A stretch of DNA of 64,000 bases from Streptomyces sp. Edi4 (GCF_040253615.1 NZ_JBEJGY010000004.1:1426001-1490000); one strand, 5' to 3'. Counted from the first letter of the stretch, positions 16,189-25,340 are shown. A program made the numbers and translations. The notes: generated from the letters alone by a model not told the origin.

Positions 16189-16791
16189 GTGAGCGACAGC
16201 GGCAAGGGGACGGCGAGCTCGGCCGGGTCCCGGCGCAAGGACGCCCGGCGCAATCAGCAGACGCTGCTGGAGGCCGCGGCCGCGGTCTTCGTCCAGTCGG
16301 GCGTGGAGGCGCCGGTCCGGGACATCGCCGCCGAAGCCGGTGTCGGCGTGGGCACCATCTACCGCCACTTCCCCACCCGGGCGGACCTCGTCGTCGCGGT
16401 CTACCGCCATCAGGTGGACGCCTGCGCCGAGGCGGGACCCGCCCTGCTGACGGCGGCGCCCTCACCCCAAACCGCCCTGGAACAGTGGGTCGACCAGTTC
16501 GTCGACTTCCTGGTCACCAAACACGGCCTCGCCGCGGCGCTGCGGGCCGACACCAGCGGCTTCGAGCCGCTGCACACCTATTTCCTCGACCGGCTCCTGC
16601 CGGTGTGCGCCGCGCTCCTGGGCGCCGCCGCCGAGTCAGGGGAGATACGTTCCGACCTCGACGCGTATCAGCTCATGCGGGGCATCGGAAACCTGTGCGC
16701 AGGCGCCGAGGACGACCCGCGCTATGACGCGCGCCGCCTGGTCGCTCTGCTCCTCGCGGGACTGCGAAAGGACCCGGCGGCCCGGAGCTGA
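16189..16791 (+). CDS. TetR family transcriptional regulator
   Basis: The 200-residue repressor-type protein has the helix-turn-helix in residues about 20-65 (LLEAAAAVFVQSG ... VGVGTIYRHFPTRADL) and a ligand-binding alpha-helical C-terminus. GTG at 16189 is preferred to the ATG at 16138 because GGGAAGGG lies 11-18 nt upstream and the shorter protein has the usual N-terminal length. It probably controls itself and the divergent hydrolase through the paired operator between them. The effector cannot be predicted. Confidence 0.92.
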   Translation: MSDSGKGTASSAGSRRKDARRNQQTLLEAAAAVFVQSGVEAPVRDIAAEAGVGVGTIYRHFPTRADLVVAVYRHQVDACAEAGPALLTAAPSPQTALEQWVDQFVDFLVTKHGLAAALRADTSGFEPLHTYFLDRLLPVCAALLGAAAESGEIRSDLDAYQLMRGIGNLCAGAEDDPRYDARRLVALLLAGLRKDPAARS

Positions 16792-16823
16792 GCGCCCGAG
16801 CTGAGCGCCGGAGTTTGGCGCGG

Positions 16824-17642
16824 TCAGGTCGTCGGCCTGCCGGTGGCCACCGCGTAGAAGGCGACGGCCGCCGCCGCGCCCACGTTGAGCGAGTCGACGC
16901 CGTGGGCCATCGGGATGCGTACCCATTCGTCGGCGGCGACCAGCGCCTGACGGGACAGCCCCTCGCCCTCCGCGCCCAGCATGAGGGCCACCTTGTCGAG
17001 CTTGTGCGGGGCGGCATCGTCGATGCTGGAGGCCTGCTCGGCCGGGGTGAGCGCGAGCAGCTTGCAGCCGGCCGCGCGGACCGTCTCCAACCCCTTGGGC
17101 CAGGAGTCGAGCCGGGCGTAGGGGACCGAGAAGACCGCGCCCATCGACACCTTCACCGACCGCCGGTACAGCGGGTCGGCGCAGTCCGGTGAGAGCAGGA
17201 CCGCGTCCATGCCCAGGGCGGCTGCGCTCCGGAAGATCGCGCCGATGTTCGTGTGGTCGTTGACGGCTTCCATGACCACCACGCGGCGCGCGGCGGTGAG
17301 CAGTTCCTCGGCGGCGGGCAGCGGCTTGCGCTGCATCGAGGCGAGCGCCCCCCGGTGCACGTGGTAGCCGGTGACGCGTTCGGCGAGGTCGGGGCTCACC
17401 GCGTAGACGGGCGCGGGCAGTTCGTCGATGACGTCCCGCATCACGTCGACCCACTTGGCCGAGAGCAGCATCGAGCGCATCTCGTACCCGGCGTCCTTGG
17501 CCCGTCTGATGACCTTCTCGCCCTCGGCGATGAAGAGGCCTTCCGCGGGTTCGCGGCGGCGCCGCAGTTCCACGTCGGTCAGGCCCGTGTAATCGCGCAG
17601 ACGGGGATCGTCGGGGTCGTCGACGGTGATGAGATCGGCCAC
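16824..17642 (-). CDS. TrmH/SpoU-family RNA 2'-O-methyltransferase
   Basis: The 272-residue protein is a SPOUT (trefoil-knot) methyltransferase. The N-terminal substrate-binding part (FIAEGEKVIRRA) is followed by the SpoU motifs NDHTNIGAIFRSAAALG, LMLGAEGEGLS and IPMAHGVDSLNVGAAAAVAFY. It would methylate a ribose in rRNA or tRNA using S-adenosylmethionine, and the exact site cannot be read. The start at 17642 gives the usual N-terminus. It stands alone between tetR and cobA on the cobA strand. Confidence 0.93.
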   Translation of the reverse strand: MADLITVDDPDDPRLRDYTGLTDVELRRRREPAEGLFIAEGEKVIRRAKDAGYEMRSMLLSAKWVDVMRDVIDELPAPVYAVSPDLAERVTGYHVHRGALASMQRKPLPAAEELLTAARRVVVMEAVNDHTNIGAIFRSAAALGMDAVLLSPDCADPLYRRSVKVSMGAVFSVPYARLDSWPKGLETVRAAGCKLLALTPAEQASSIDDAAPHKLDKVALMLGAEGEGLSRQALVAADEWVRIPMAHGVDSLNVGAAAAVAFYAVATGRPTT

Positions 17643-17755
17643 AGGGTGATACTGCCTTGTCCTGAGTGAGGTGCCAACGGCTGGAACGCGGCTCCGTCAC
17701 TGAGGTGCGGGGACCGCGTCACCGGGAGTGAGCGGGCGGTGGGCGTTCGCGGGGA

Positions 17756-18976
17756 TCAGGGGCGCGCGTTCACCCTGACGACCTCGCCGACGACGATGAC
17801 GGCCGGAGGCTTGACCTCCTCGGCCCTGGCGACCTCGCCCACGCTTCCCAAAGTGGCGTCCACGCGGCGCTGGGCGGCGGTGGTGCCTTCCTGGACGAGC
17901 GCGACGGGGGTCTCGGGGCTCTTGCCGTGCGCGATGAGCGCCCGCGCGATCGCGCCGATCTTGTCGACGCCCATGAGGATCACCAGGGTGCCGCGCAGCT
18001 GGGCCAGCGACTTCCAGTCGACGAGCGAGCGCTCGTCGTCCGGGGCCACATGGCCACTGACCACGGTGAACTCGTGCGCCACACCCCGGTGCGTGACGGG
18101 AATGCCGGCCGCGCTCGGCACCGAGATGGAGCTGGAGATGCCGGGCACCACGGTGCAGGTGATGCCCTCATCGGCGAGCGCCTGGAGCTCTTCCATGCCG
18201 CGCCCGAAGACGTAGGGGTCGCCGCCCTTGAGCCGCACGACGGCCTTGCCGGCCTTCGCGTGCTCGATCAGCGCGTTGTTGATGGCCTCCTGGGCCATGA
18301 AGCGGCCGTAGGGGATCTTCGCCGCGTCGATGACCTCGACGTGCGGCGGCAGTTCGTCGAGCAGATCGCGCGGGCCGAGCCGGTCGGCGATGACCACGTC
18401 CGCCTCGGCAAGCAGCCTGCGGCCGCGCACGGTGATGAGGTCCGGGTCGCCGGGGCCGCCGCCGACCAGGGCGACGCCCGGGGTGCGCGTGCGCTGCTGC
18501 GGGGCGACCAGCGTGCCGTCACGCAGACCCTCGACGACCGCGTCACGGATCGCGGCCGAGCGGCGCGGGTCGGGGGTGTCGGTGGTGAGGACGGCGACCG
18601 TCACACCCTCGGAGCGGCCGGTGGCCGGGGTCCAGGCGGTGGCGGCGCTCGCGTCGTCGGAGCGTACGCACCAGACGCGGAAGCGCTCGGCCTCGGCGGA
18701 GATCCGCTCGTTGGAGGCGGTGTCGGCGGTGGCGACGAGCGCGTACCAGGCGTCCGCGAGGTCGCCGTCCTGGAAGCGGCGGCGCTCCCAGCGGATCTCG
18801 CCCGCGTCGGCCATCGCCTCGACGGAGGGGGTGGCGCTCGGGGAGATCAGGGTGACGTCCGCCCCGGCGGCGACGAGGGCCGGCAGGCGGCGCTGGGCGA
18901 CCTGGCCGCCGCCGACGACGACGACGCGGCGGCCGGTGAGGCGAAGGCCCACCGGGTACGCGGGGTGTTCGACCAT
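17756..18976 (-). CDS. cobA: Siroheme synthase-type uroporphyrinogen-III C-methyltransferase
   Basis: The 406-residue protein is a fusion. Residues about 1-150 are a precorrin-2 dehydrogenase-like NAD-binding domain (RVVVVGGGQVAQRRLPALVAAGA, CysG-N/Met8 type). Residues about 160-400 are the SAM-dependent uroporphyrinogen-III methyltransferase (VGGGPGDPDLIT, RLKGGDPYVFGRG, VVPGISSS). It makes precorrin-2, the branch point to siroheme and cobalamin. Unlike E. coli CysG, no full C-terminal ferrochelatase part is evident. It follows cobT on the same strand after a 19-bp terminator hairpin. cysG is the alternative name. Confidence 0.93.
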   Translation of the reverse strand: MVEHPAYPVGLRLTGRRVVVVGGGQVAQRRLPALVAAGADVTLISPSATPSVEAMADAGEIRWERRRFQDGDLADAWYALVATADTASNERISAEAERFRVWCVRSDDASAATAWTPATGRSEGVTVAVLTTDTPDPRRSAAIRDAVVEGLRDGTLVAPQQRTRTPGVALVGGGPGDPDLITVRGRRLLAEADVVIADRLGPRDLLDELPPHVEVIDAAKIPYGRFMAQEAINNALIEHAKAGKAVVRLKGGDPYVFGRGMEELQALADEGITCTVVPGISSSISVPSAAGIPVTHRGVAHEFTVVSGHVAPDDERSLVDWKSLAQLRGTLVILMGVDKIGAIARALIAHGKSPETPVALVQEGTTAAQRRVDATLGSVGEVARAEEVKPPAVIVVGEVVRVNARP

Positions 18977-19083
18977 GGTGGCGGTGCTCCTCGGGCGGGC
19001 TGGCGTGCGATGGGCCGCTGCGGCGGTGAAGCGGCTGGTGGGAGGGGTACGCGCCCCCGCCGACAGCCTAAAGGGCGGGGGCG

Positions 19084-19128
19084 GCGTCGGCGGGGGCCGG
19101 GGTCGCCTGCCCCGGCCCCCGCCGACGC
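19084..19128 (-). terminator. cobT terminator hairpin
   Basis: A perfect 19-bp stem (19084-19102 and 19110-19128) with a 7-nt loop, 8 nt past the cobT stop. It separates cobT from cobA. Confidence 0.8.
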
Positions 19129-19135
19129 GTACGGA

Positions 19136-22100
19136 CTACTTCTCGGTGACGCCCGCCGAGTCGAACGTGGCGACCTCGTGCATGGCGCGGGCCGCGCTCT
19201 GCACCAGGGGCAGGGCGAGCAGCGCACCGGTGCCCTCACCGAGGCGCAGGTCCAGGTCGACCAGCGGGCGAAGGCCCAGCTTGTTGAGGGCGGCCACATG
19301 CCCGGGCTCGGCGCTGCGGTGTCCGGCGATGCAGGCGGACAGCACCTCGGGGGCGATCGCGCGGGCGACCAGGGCGGCCGCTCCCGTGCTGACGCCGTCG
19401 AGGATCACCGGCGTACGCAGCGACGCGCCACCGAGCAGGAAACCGACCAGGGCCGCGTGCTCCAGACCACCGATCGCGGCGAGGACGCCGATCGGGTCGG
19501 CCGGGTCGGGCCGGTGCAGTTCCAGGGCACGGCGCACGACATCGACCTTGCGGGCGTGCGTCTCGTCGTTGATGCCGGTTCCGCGTCCGGTCACCTCCAC
19601 CGGGTCGACGCCCGTGTAGAGCGAGATGAGGGCGGCGGACACGGTGGTGTTGGCGATGCCCATCTCACCGGTCAGGAGCGCCTTGTTGCCGGCCGCCACC
19701 AGGTCGCGGGCGGTCTCGATGCCGACCTCGATGGCGGCGATCGCCTCCTCGCGGGTCATGGCGGGCCCGGCCGTCATGTCGCCCGTACCCGGGCGCACCT
19801 TGCGGGGCAACAGGCCGGGGGTGGCCGGCAGTTCACTGGCCACGCCCACGTCGATCACGCAGACCTCGGCGCCCACCTGGCCGGCGAAGGCGTTGCAGAC
19901 CGCGCCGCCGCCGAGGAAGTTGGCGACCATCTGGCCGGTGACTTCCTGGGGCCAGGGGGTGACGCCCTGCGCGTGCACCCCGTGGTCACCGGCGAAGATC
20001 GCGACGGCGGCCGGCTCGGGGATCGGCGGCGGGCACTTGCGCGACAGCCCGGACAGCTGCGCGGAGATGATCTCCAGCATGCCGAGCGCGCCCGCAGGCT
20101 TGGTCATCCGCTTCTGCCGCTCCCAGGCCTCGCCGAGCGCCTTGGCGTCGAGCGGGCGGATCCCGGCGATGGTCTCCTGAAGGAGGTCGTGCGGGTCCTC
20201 GCCGGGCAGCGCGCGCCGGCCGTACGTCTCCTCGTGCACGACCCACGACAGCGGGCGGCGCTTGGACCAGCCGGCCTGCATCAGCTCGGGCTCGTCCGGG
20301 AACTCGTCCACGTAGCCGACGCACAGGTAGGCGACGACCTCCAGGTGCTCGGGCAGGCCGAGGGCGCGGACCATCTCGCGCTCGTCGAAGAAGGAGACCC
20401 AGCCGACACCGAGGCCTTCGGCGCGGGCGGCGAGCCACAGGTTCTCGACGGCGAGCGCCGAGGAATACGGGGCCATCTGCGGCTGCGTGTAGCGGCCCAG
20501 GGTGTGCCTGCCGCCACGCGTCGGGTCCGCGGTGACCACGATGTTCACCGGGGTTTCGAGGATGGCCTCGATCTTCAGTTCCTTGAACTGCTTGGCCCGG
20601 CCCTTGGGCAGCGACTTGGCGTAGGCCTCGCGCTGGCGCTCGGCCAGTTCGTGCATGGTGCGCCTGGTCTCGGCGGACCGGATCACCACGAAGTCCCAGG
20701 GCTGGGAGTGCCCGACGCTGGGCGCGGTGTGGGCCGCCTCGAGGACGCGCAGCAGCACCTCGTGCGGGATGGGGTCGGAGCGGAAGCCGTTGCGGATGTC
20801 GCGGCGCTCACGCATGACGCGCAGGACGGCCTCCCGCTCGGCGTCGTCGTACCCGGGCGCGGCGGGTCCCTGCTCCAGGACTTCGGCCACCTCATCGGCC
20901 CGCTCGGACGCCTCCGCCTCCCCGGCGGCCGGCACGACCGCTTCCGGAGTCTCGACCGGCCGCGGCGCGGCGGCCGTTTCAGGAGTCACCGGCGCGGCGA
21001 CGGCCTCGGCCACCGGCGCCGCCGGGGCGACCTCCTGGACCGGTCCGGCGGGCTGGGCCGCGCCCTGGTCCTGCCGCGGTACGAGGACGGGCTCGGGGGC
21101 CTGCACGGGTTCGGGGGCCTGGACCTGCTCGGATGCCTGGACGGGCTCGGGCGCGACGGCGGCGGCCGCCGCCTCGGGGACGCCGGGCTGTCCCGGGACC
21201 TGCTCCTCGGCCACGATCTGCGGCACGGGGACGGCGACATGCGTGGGCGCCTGGTCCGGCGCGACCGCGACCGGCGCGGGCTCGGCGGCGGGCGCGGGCT
21301 CGGCGGCGGGCGCGGGCTCGGCGGCGGGCGCGGCCGTGACCGAGCCCGCCTCGGCGACGGCCGGCTCGACGACGGGCTCGGTCACGGCCGGCTCGGCGGG
21401 AAGCGGCTGGGCCGTCTGAGCTTCGGCTGCCTGGGGTCCGGCCGCCTGGGACTCGGTGGGCAGCGGCGCGACGACCGCGTCGGGCGCGGCGGGCGCGGAC
21501 TCGGCGGCCTCGGGCGCGGCGGGCTCGGGCGCGGCGGGCTCCGGCATGACGGCCTCGGCCACGACGGGCTGGGCGACGACGGGTTGGGGAGCGACCGCCT
21601 CAGGTGCGACGGATGCGGGCGCGGCGGATTCGGGCCCGATGGCCTCCGGCGCGACCGCATCGGACACGACCGCATCAGGCGCGGCGGGTCCGGCCACGGC
21701 GGATTCGGCAACGGCCTGCGGAGCCTGGGTCTGCTCGGCGGCCCCCGCATGCGCAACCTGCGTCGCGGCGGCCGACGCCTCGGGGGCGGGCGCGACGGGC
21801 TCGGCGGCGGGCTCGGCCACGGCCGGTTCGGGCGTCACGGGCGCGGCGGCGTCCGGAGCCACGGGCTCGGCCGCGGCGGCCGGCTCCGGCTGCGCGACCA
21901 CAGCGACGGCCTCGGGTGCCGGCTGCGGCACCTCCTGCGCGCTGCCCACCTCGGGCGCGGGCGCGTCCTGCGCGGGCGCGTCCTGCGCGGGCGCGTCCTG
22001 CGCGGGCGCGTCCTGCGCGGGCGCGTCCTGCGCGGGCGCGTCCTGCGCGGGCGCGTCCTGCGCGGGCGCGTCCTGCGCGGGCGCGTCCTGCGCGGGCGCG

Positions 22101-23044
22101 TCCTGCGCGGGCGCGTCCTGCGCGGGCGCGTCCTGCGCGGGCGCGTCCTGCGCGGGCGCGTCCTGCGCGGGCGCGTCCTGCGCGGGCGCGAGGTGCGGTC
22201 CGGTCGGGACCGAGCCCTCCACGGGCACGAACTGGCCCACCGGCTGCGGCTGTCCACCCTGTTGCGGCTGTCCGCCCTGTTGCGCCACGAGCTGGTCGAC
22301 CAGGAGCATCGGCGCGGGCTGCGCCATGTGCGGGGCCGCCTGCGACGATGCCTGGGCCGGTACGGTCTGAACCGCCGCGTGCGCTTCGGCGCCCTCCGGG
22401 ACGACCGTTTCTGCAGGGGCCACGGGCGTGTTGAGTGACGTCTGCGGCGCGGAACGCTGCTGAGGCGTCCATGCCATGCCTCCCCCCGGCTGCACGTGCC
22501 CGGGCTGGGGCGCCGGAGGCTGCGGAGCGGCTTCCTCACGCGGGACGTCCAGGTACTCGGGGCCGACGGTGGGCGGCCCCTGCGTCCGGACGGGCATCGG
22601 GTTCGCGGGGGCGCCGGCCGGGCCCCGGTCGGCGAGGGAGCGTACGACGCCGGAGGAGGTGTCCGGCACCTGGGGGCCGAGGTGCAGGGGGCGACGGGCC
22701 GGTGGCGGAGTGGGGTTCGCGGGCGCCTGCGCGGCGCGGGCGCCGCCGAGGTCGACCGAGCCCGTGTCGCGGCCGCCGGTCTCGTGCGCGCCGGGCTCCG
22801 GTGACGGGCCGGGAGCGGGCGGCGCCGGGGCGGCGACAGGGGCAGCGGCGGCCGCCGACTGCGGGTCGATCCAGGCACCTTGGGCGCCGGGCATCAGGAG
22901 GAGGTCGTCGTCGTCCATGGCGGTCGCCGCGTTGTCGGAGGGGTCGAGGAAGGTGTAGGCGCCGGGAGCGGGGACGCCCGGCTGTTCCACCATGCCTGCG
23001 TTCTCCGGCAGTCCCTCGCCCGGGACCTGGCCGGTGTCAGTCAT
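19136..23044 (-). CDS. cobT: BluB-CobT fusion with long low-complexity N-terminus
   Basis: The 1302-residue protein has three parts. Residues 1-731 are Ala/Pro/Glu/Gln/Val-rich and presumably disordered, with a perfect 15-unit APAQD array near residues 286-360. Residues about 732-948 are a BluB-type nitroreductase-like domain (RRDIRNGF, SVGHSQPWDF, GVGWVSFFD), which would make 5,6-dimethylbenzimidazole from FMN. Residues about 949-1302 are CobT, nicotinate-nucleotide:dimethylbenzimidazole phosphoribosyltransferase (IFAGDHGVHAQGV, TGEMGIANTT, and the catalytic Glu in LRLGEGTGA). The chain could thus make and activate the lower ligand of cobalamin. No signal peptide or membrane segment is seen. 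The start ATG at 23044 lies in a 340-bp gap, and a start at Met43 is possible. A large antisense ORF here is a composition artefact. Confidence 0.93.
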   Translation of the reverse strand: MTDTGQVPGEGLPENAGMVEQPGVPAPGAYTFLDPSDNAATAMDDDDLLLMPGAQGAWIDPQSAAAAAPVAAPAPPAPGPSPEPGAHETGGRDTGSVDLGGARAAQAPANPTPPPARRPLHLGPQVPDTSSGVVRSLADRGPAGAPANPMPVRTQGPPTVGPEYLDVPREEAAPQPPAPQPGHVQPGGGMAWTPQQRSAPQTSLNTPVAPAETVVPEGAEAHAAVQTVPAQASSQAAPHMAQPAPMLLVDQLVAQQGGQPQQGGQPQPVGQFVPVEGSVPTGPHLAPAQDAPAQDAPAQDAPAQDAPAQDAPAQDAPAQDAPAQDAPAQDAPAQDAPAQDAPAQDAPAQDAPAQDAPAQDAPAPEVGSAQEVPQPAPEAVAVVAQPEPAAAAEPVAPDAAAPVTPEPAVAEPAAEPVAPAPEASAAATQVAHAGAAEQTQAPQAVAESAVAGPAAPDAVVSDAVAPEAIGPESAAPASVAPEAVAPQPVVAQPVVAEAVMPEPAAPEPAAPEAAESAPAAPDAVVAPLPTESQAAGPQAAEAQTAQPLPAEPAVTEPVVEPAVAEAGSVTAAPAAEPAPAAEPAPAAEPAPVAVAPDQAPTHVAVPVPQIVAEEQVPGQPGVPEAAAAAVAPEPVQASEQVQAPEPVQAPEPVLVPRQDQGAAQPAGPVQEVAPAAPVAEAVAAPVTPETAAAPRPVETPEAVVPAAGEAEASERADEVAEVLEQGPAAPGYDDAEREAVLRVMRERRDIRNGFRSDPIPHEVLLRVLEAAHTAPSVGHSQPWDFVVIRSAETRRTMHELAERQREAYAKSLPKGRAKQFKELKIEAILETPVNIVVTADPTRGGRHTLGRYTQPQMAPYSSALAVENLWLAARAEGLGVGWVSFFDEREMVRALGLPEHLEVVAYLCVGYVDEFPDEPELMQAGWSKRRPLSWVVHEETYGRRALPGEDPHDLLQETIAGIRPLDAKALGEAWERQKRMTKPAGALGMLEIISAQLSGLSRKCPPPIPEPAAVAIFAGDHGVHAQGVTPWPQEVTGQMVANFLGGGAVCNAFAGQVGAEVCVIDVGVASELPATPGLLPRKVRPGTGDMTAGPAMTREEAIAAIEVGIETARDLVAAGNKALLTGEMGIANTTVSAALISLYTGVDPVEVTGRGTGINDETHARKVDVVRRALELHRPDPADPIGVLAAIGGLEHAALVGFLLGGASLRTPVILDGVSTGAAALVARAIAPEVLSACIAGHRSAEPGHVAALNKLGLRPLVDLDLRLGEGTGALLALPLVQSAARAMHEVATFDSAGVTEK
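21966..22190. repeat. 15 perfect copies of a 15-bp unit within cobT
   Basis: The unit TCCTGCGCGGGCGCG (plus strand) is repeated 15 times without a mismatch over 225 bp and encodes APAQD on the minus strand. Perfect identity, including third codon positions, implies recent expansion or ongoing homogenisation by slippage or recombination. It is in frame, so copy changes preserve the reading frame. Confidence 0.98.
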
Positions 23045-23384
23045 GCGTACCCCTCGCCCATCTGTAGTGCTCCTTCGGCCTGCGCCCGGGACCACACACG
23101 CTCGGCTCGCGGCACCCGTCGCTCAGGACGTGTGCGCCGCGCGGTTGCGAACGGCCCGCGGGTGTCAACGACACCATGCATTGTCGCGGGCCTTCGCCGC
23201 CGTGGCGGTCAGTCTCGGCCACGGACCGTGTGGGCTGCGCCACGTTGCGCGTCCCCCGGATGTGCCGTACCGACCACGGGTCCCCCAATCGGTTCCCCTG
23301 TCCGGCCCTTGGCGAGCGGCGCCGCGAACGGCCGGGTGCGGTACAACGATCGGCCAGCCTACCCTTTGCGACGCGCCGCGACCG
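23045..23384 (-). other. 340-bp leader region between cobL and cobT
   Basis: There is no convincing gene. The minus strand, the cobT leader, holds a nested structure: an 8-bp outer stem (23153-23160 and 23185-23192) enclosing a 6-bp hairpin (23161-23166 and 23170-23175). The position upstream of a cobalamin gene suggests regulation, but I could not match the conserved B12-riboswitch core, so none is claimed. Confidence 0.4.
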
Positions 23385-24599
23385 TCACAGGGATCTTTCT
23401 TTTCGCCGTCCGCAGAGCAGGAAGGCGACCGAGCGTTCGCGCTCCGACCAGGCACGCGTGTCGAGGTCGACCGATTGGAGGAGCGCGCACTCGACGTCGT
23501 ATCCGCCGGCGCTCAAAACGGCTCCCACGGCCTCCGCCTCGTCCCGTGTCGAGGCATGCGTGACGATGCGCTCGGGCCTGCGGTCGGCGCACGCCTCCAC
23601 CACGCCGGCCCCGCCGCCCCCGATCCGTACGACGTCGGGCTCGGGCAGCGTCTCCAGGATGTGCGGGGCCCGGCCCCTGACCACCTGGAGCTGCACGCCG
23701 AAGCGGCGGGCGGTGGACTCGGCGCGCGAGCAGGCCCCCGCGTCCTCGTCGACGGCTATCACCGCGGCGCCGAACCGCGCCGCCTCCACCGACAGGGCGC
23801 CGCTGCCGCAGCCGATGTCCCACACGAGGTCGCCGACCCTGGGCCCGAGCCTGGCGAGTTGGGCGGCGCGCAGCTCGGCGGTTTCACCGGTGCCGAGGCC
23901 GGCGTCGTACTCGCGGGCCGGCAGCGCCCAGCCGCGCGGCGCCGAGGGGTAGCCGGGGGCGGGTCCCGCGAGCCAGCCCTCGCCTTCGCCCGCCGGGCCG
24001 CCGCCCAGGACGATGACGACGTTGGGGTCGCGCCAGGCGTGGTCGGCGGCGCTCTCGGAGGTGAGGACGGTGACCTGTTCACGGTCGCTGCCCAGTTCCT
24101 CGCAGATGACGAAGGTGCGGTGGACGCCTTCGAGGAGCAGCGCGAGTTCGGCGGGTCCCGCGCCCGGCGAGGTGAGGACGGCGACCTTGGGGTGGGCGCG
24201 GCAGACGTTGACGGCGCGGCGCAGGGTGCGGGGGTGGGCGACGACGATCCGGGCGTCGTCCCAGGGCATGCCGGCCCGGGCGAAGGCTCCGGCGACGGCG
24301 GAGACGGCCGGCACGACCTCGACCTCAAGGCCGTGCTCGGGGTCCCTGAGGGTGCGCAGGACGCCGAAGAACCCGGGGTCGCCGTCGGCGAGGACGACCG
24401 CGCTCCCCCGGTGCCCCGCGATGCGCCGGGCGGCCAGGCTCACGCTGCCGAGCCGGATGCGTTCGGCGCCCGCGGGCACTTCGGGGAGCGAGAGGTGGTG
24501 GGCGGCGCCGGCGACCAGGGTCGCGGCGGTCAGGGCGGAGGTGGCCGCGGGGGTGAGGGGCGAGCCGTCCCAGCCGATCACCGTGACGCGGTCGGCCAT
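23385..24599 (-). CDS. cobL: Precorrin-6Y C5,15-methyltransferase (decarboxylating), CbiE-CbiT type
   Basis: The 404-residue protein fuses two domains. The N-terminal CbiE-like tetrapyrrole methylase (about 1-200) starts RVTVIGWDGSPL and has VVLADGDPGFFGV and VEVVPAVSAVAGAFARAG. The C-terminal CbiT-like Rossmann methyltransferase (about 210-395) has the SAM motif VWDIGCGSGALSVEAAR. It methylates C5 and C15 of precorrin-6Y and decarboxylates the C12 acetate during aerobic-type cobalamin synthesis. It lies upstream of cobT on the same strand with a 340-bp gap, so it probably has a separate or leader-controlled transcript. Confidence 0.94.
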   Translation of the reverse strand: MADRVTVIGWDGSPLTPAATSALTAATLVAGAAHHLSLPEVPAGAERIRLGSVSLAARRIAGHRGSAVVLADGDPGFFGVLRTLRDPEHGLEVEVVPAVSAVAGAFARAGMPWDDARIVVAHPRTLRRAVNVCRAHPKVAVLTSPGAGPAELALLLEGVHRTFVICEELGSDREQVTVLTSESAADHAWRDPNVVIVLGGGPAGEGEGWLAGPAPGYPSAPRGWALPAREYDAGLGTGETAELRAAQLARLGPRVGDLVWDIGCGSGALSVEAARFGAAVIAVDEDAGACSRAESTARRFGVQLQVVRGRAPHILETLPEPDVVRIGGGGAGVVEACADRRPERIVTHASTRDEAEAVGAVLSAGGYDVECALLQSVDLDTRAWSERERSVAFLLCGRRKERSL

Positions 24600-24695
24600 C
24601 TTCGTCAGACTCCAGGGGTGGCAGGTCGGGCGGCGGGTGCGCCGGGTACGGACTTGAGGGTAGCTCCGGAAAGGGGAGCGGCCGCCGGCCCCGGA

Positions 24696-25340
24696 TCAGT
24701 TCCAGTCGGGGTAGGAGGCGTATCCGGCCTCCGTGAGCTGGTCGGCGACGCCGTCGAGGTCTTCGGGGAGCAGGCTCCAGACGATGAGGTCGGTGCGGAT
24801 GTCCGTCCAGCCGCCGTCCTCCGTCTGCGTACGCGCTATCCAGGCGTTGCGCAGGACTCCCTCGCTGACGCAGCCGATCTTCTGGGCGACCTGCTGGGAG
24901 GCGGTGTTGTCGGCGGCGGTGCGCAGTTCCAGGCGCTCGAACCGCTGGTCCCTGAAGAGCCATTGGGCCGTGGCGAGCACGGCCTCGGTGGCGTAGCCCT
25001 CGCCGCGGGCCCAGGGCGCCACCACATAGCCGACCTCGGTGGCCAGGGTGCGCCAGTTGGTGTGCTGGAGGTGGACGATGCCCACCAGGCGCTGGGTCAG
25101 GAACTCGGTGACCGCCAGAACGATTCCCCGGCCCTCCAAGCGCTCGCGCGGGGCGATGTGGCGGACCCAGTCGTCGGCGTCGCGCGCGGTGTAGGGGTGG
25201 GGCACCGCGGTCCAGGCGACCACCTGCTCGTCGTTCATCATCTCGATGAGCGCGGAGCCGTCGGCGTCCTCGAAGGGGCGCAGCACCAGCCGGTCCGTGC
25301 TGATGGAGATGTCCGGGAACACCGGAAGGTGGGTAGTCAT
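24696..25340 (-). CDS. GNAT N-acetyltransferase (RimJ/RimL-like)
   Basis: The 214-residue protein has the RimJ/RimL-type GNAT pattern: STDRLVLRPFEDADG at the N-terminus, VGYVVAPWARGEGYATEA (acetyl-CoA binding), and RTAADNTASQQVAQKIGCVSEG. It would acetylate a protein or small-molecule amine, substrate unknown. Two starts 12 nt apart are possible. 25340 was chosen because GGAG lies 8-11 nt upstream and the N-terminus is MTTHLP. It is divergent from nothing and follows the metQ terminator region on the same strand. Confidence 0.88.
   Translation of the reverse strand: MTTHLPVFPDISISTDRLVLRPFEDADGSALIEMMNDEQVVAWTAVPHPYTARDADDWVRHIAPRERLEGRGIVLAVTEFLTQRLVGIVHLQHTNWRTLATEVGYVVAPWARGEGYATEAVLATAQWLFRDQRFERLELRTAADNTASQQVAQKIGCVSEGVLRNAWIARTQTEDGGWTDIRTDLIVWSLLPEDLDGVADQLTEAGYASYPDWN

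Noticed and set aside
21966..22190. Could the regular repeats be a CRISPR array?
   Set aside because: The units are contiguous without spacers and encode an in-frame peptide within cobT. No cas gene is near.
17927..22438. A 1503-codon open frame on the plus strand over cobA/cobT
   Set aside because: It is antisense to well-supported cobalamin genes. The frame stays open because of third-position GC bias, and its product is Gly/Arg/Asp-rich noise with the repeat array read as RGRVL units.
23100..23384. Cobalamin riboswitch upstream of cobT
   Set aside because: The leader contains GGGGAACC and GACGCGCAAC fragments, but they are not in the order or spacing of the B12 core. It is recorded only as an unexplained leader.
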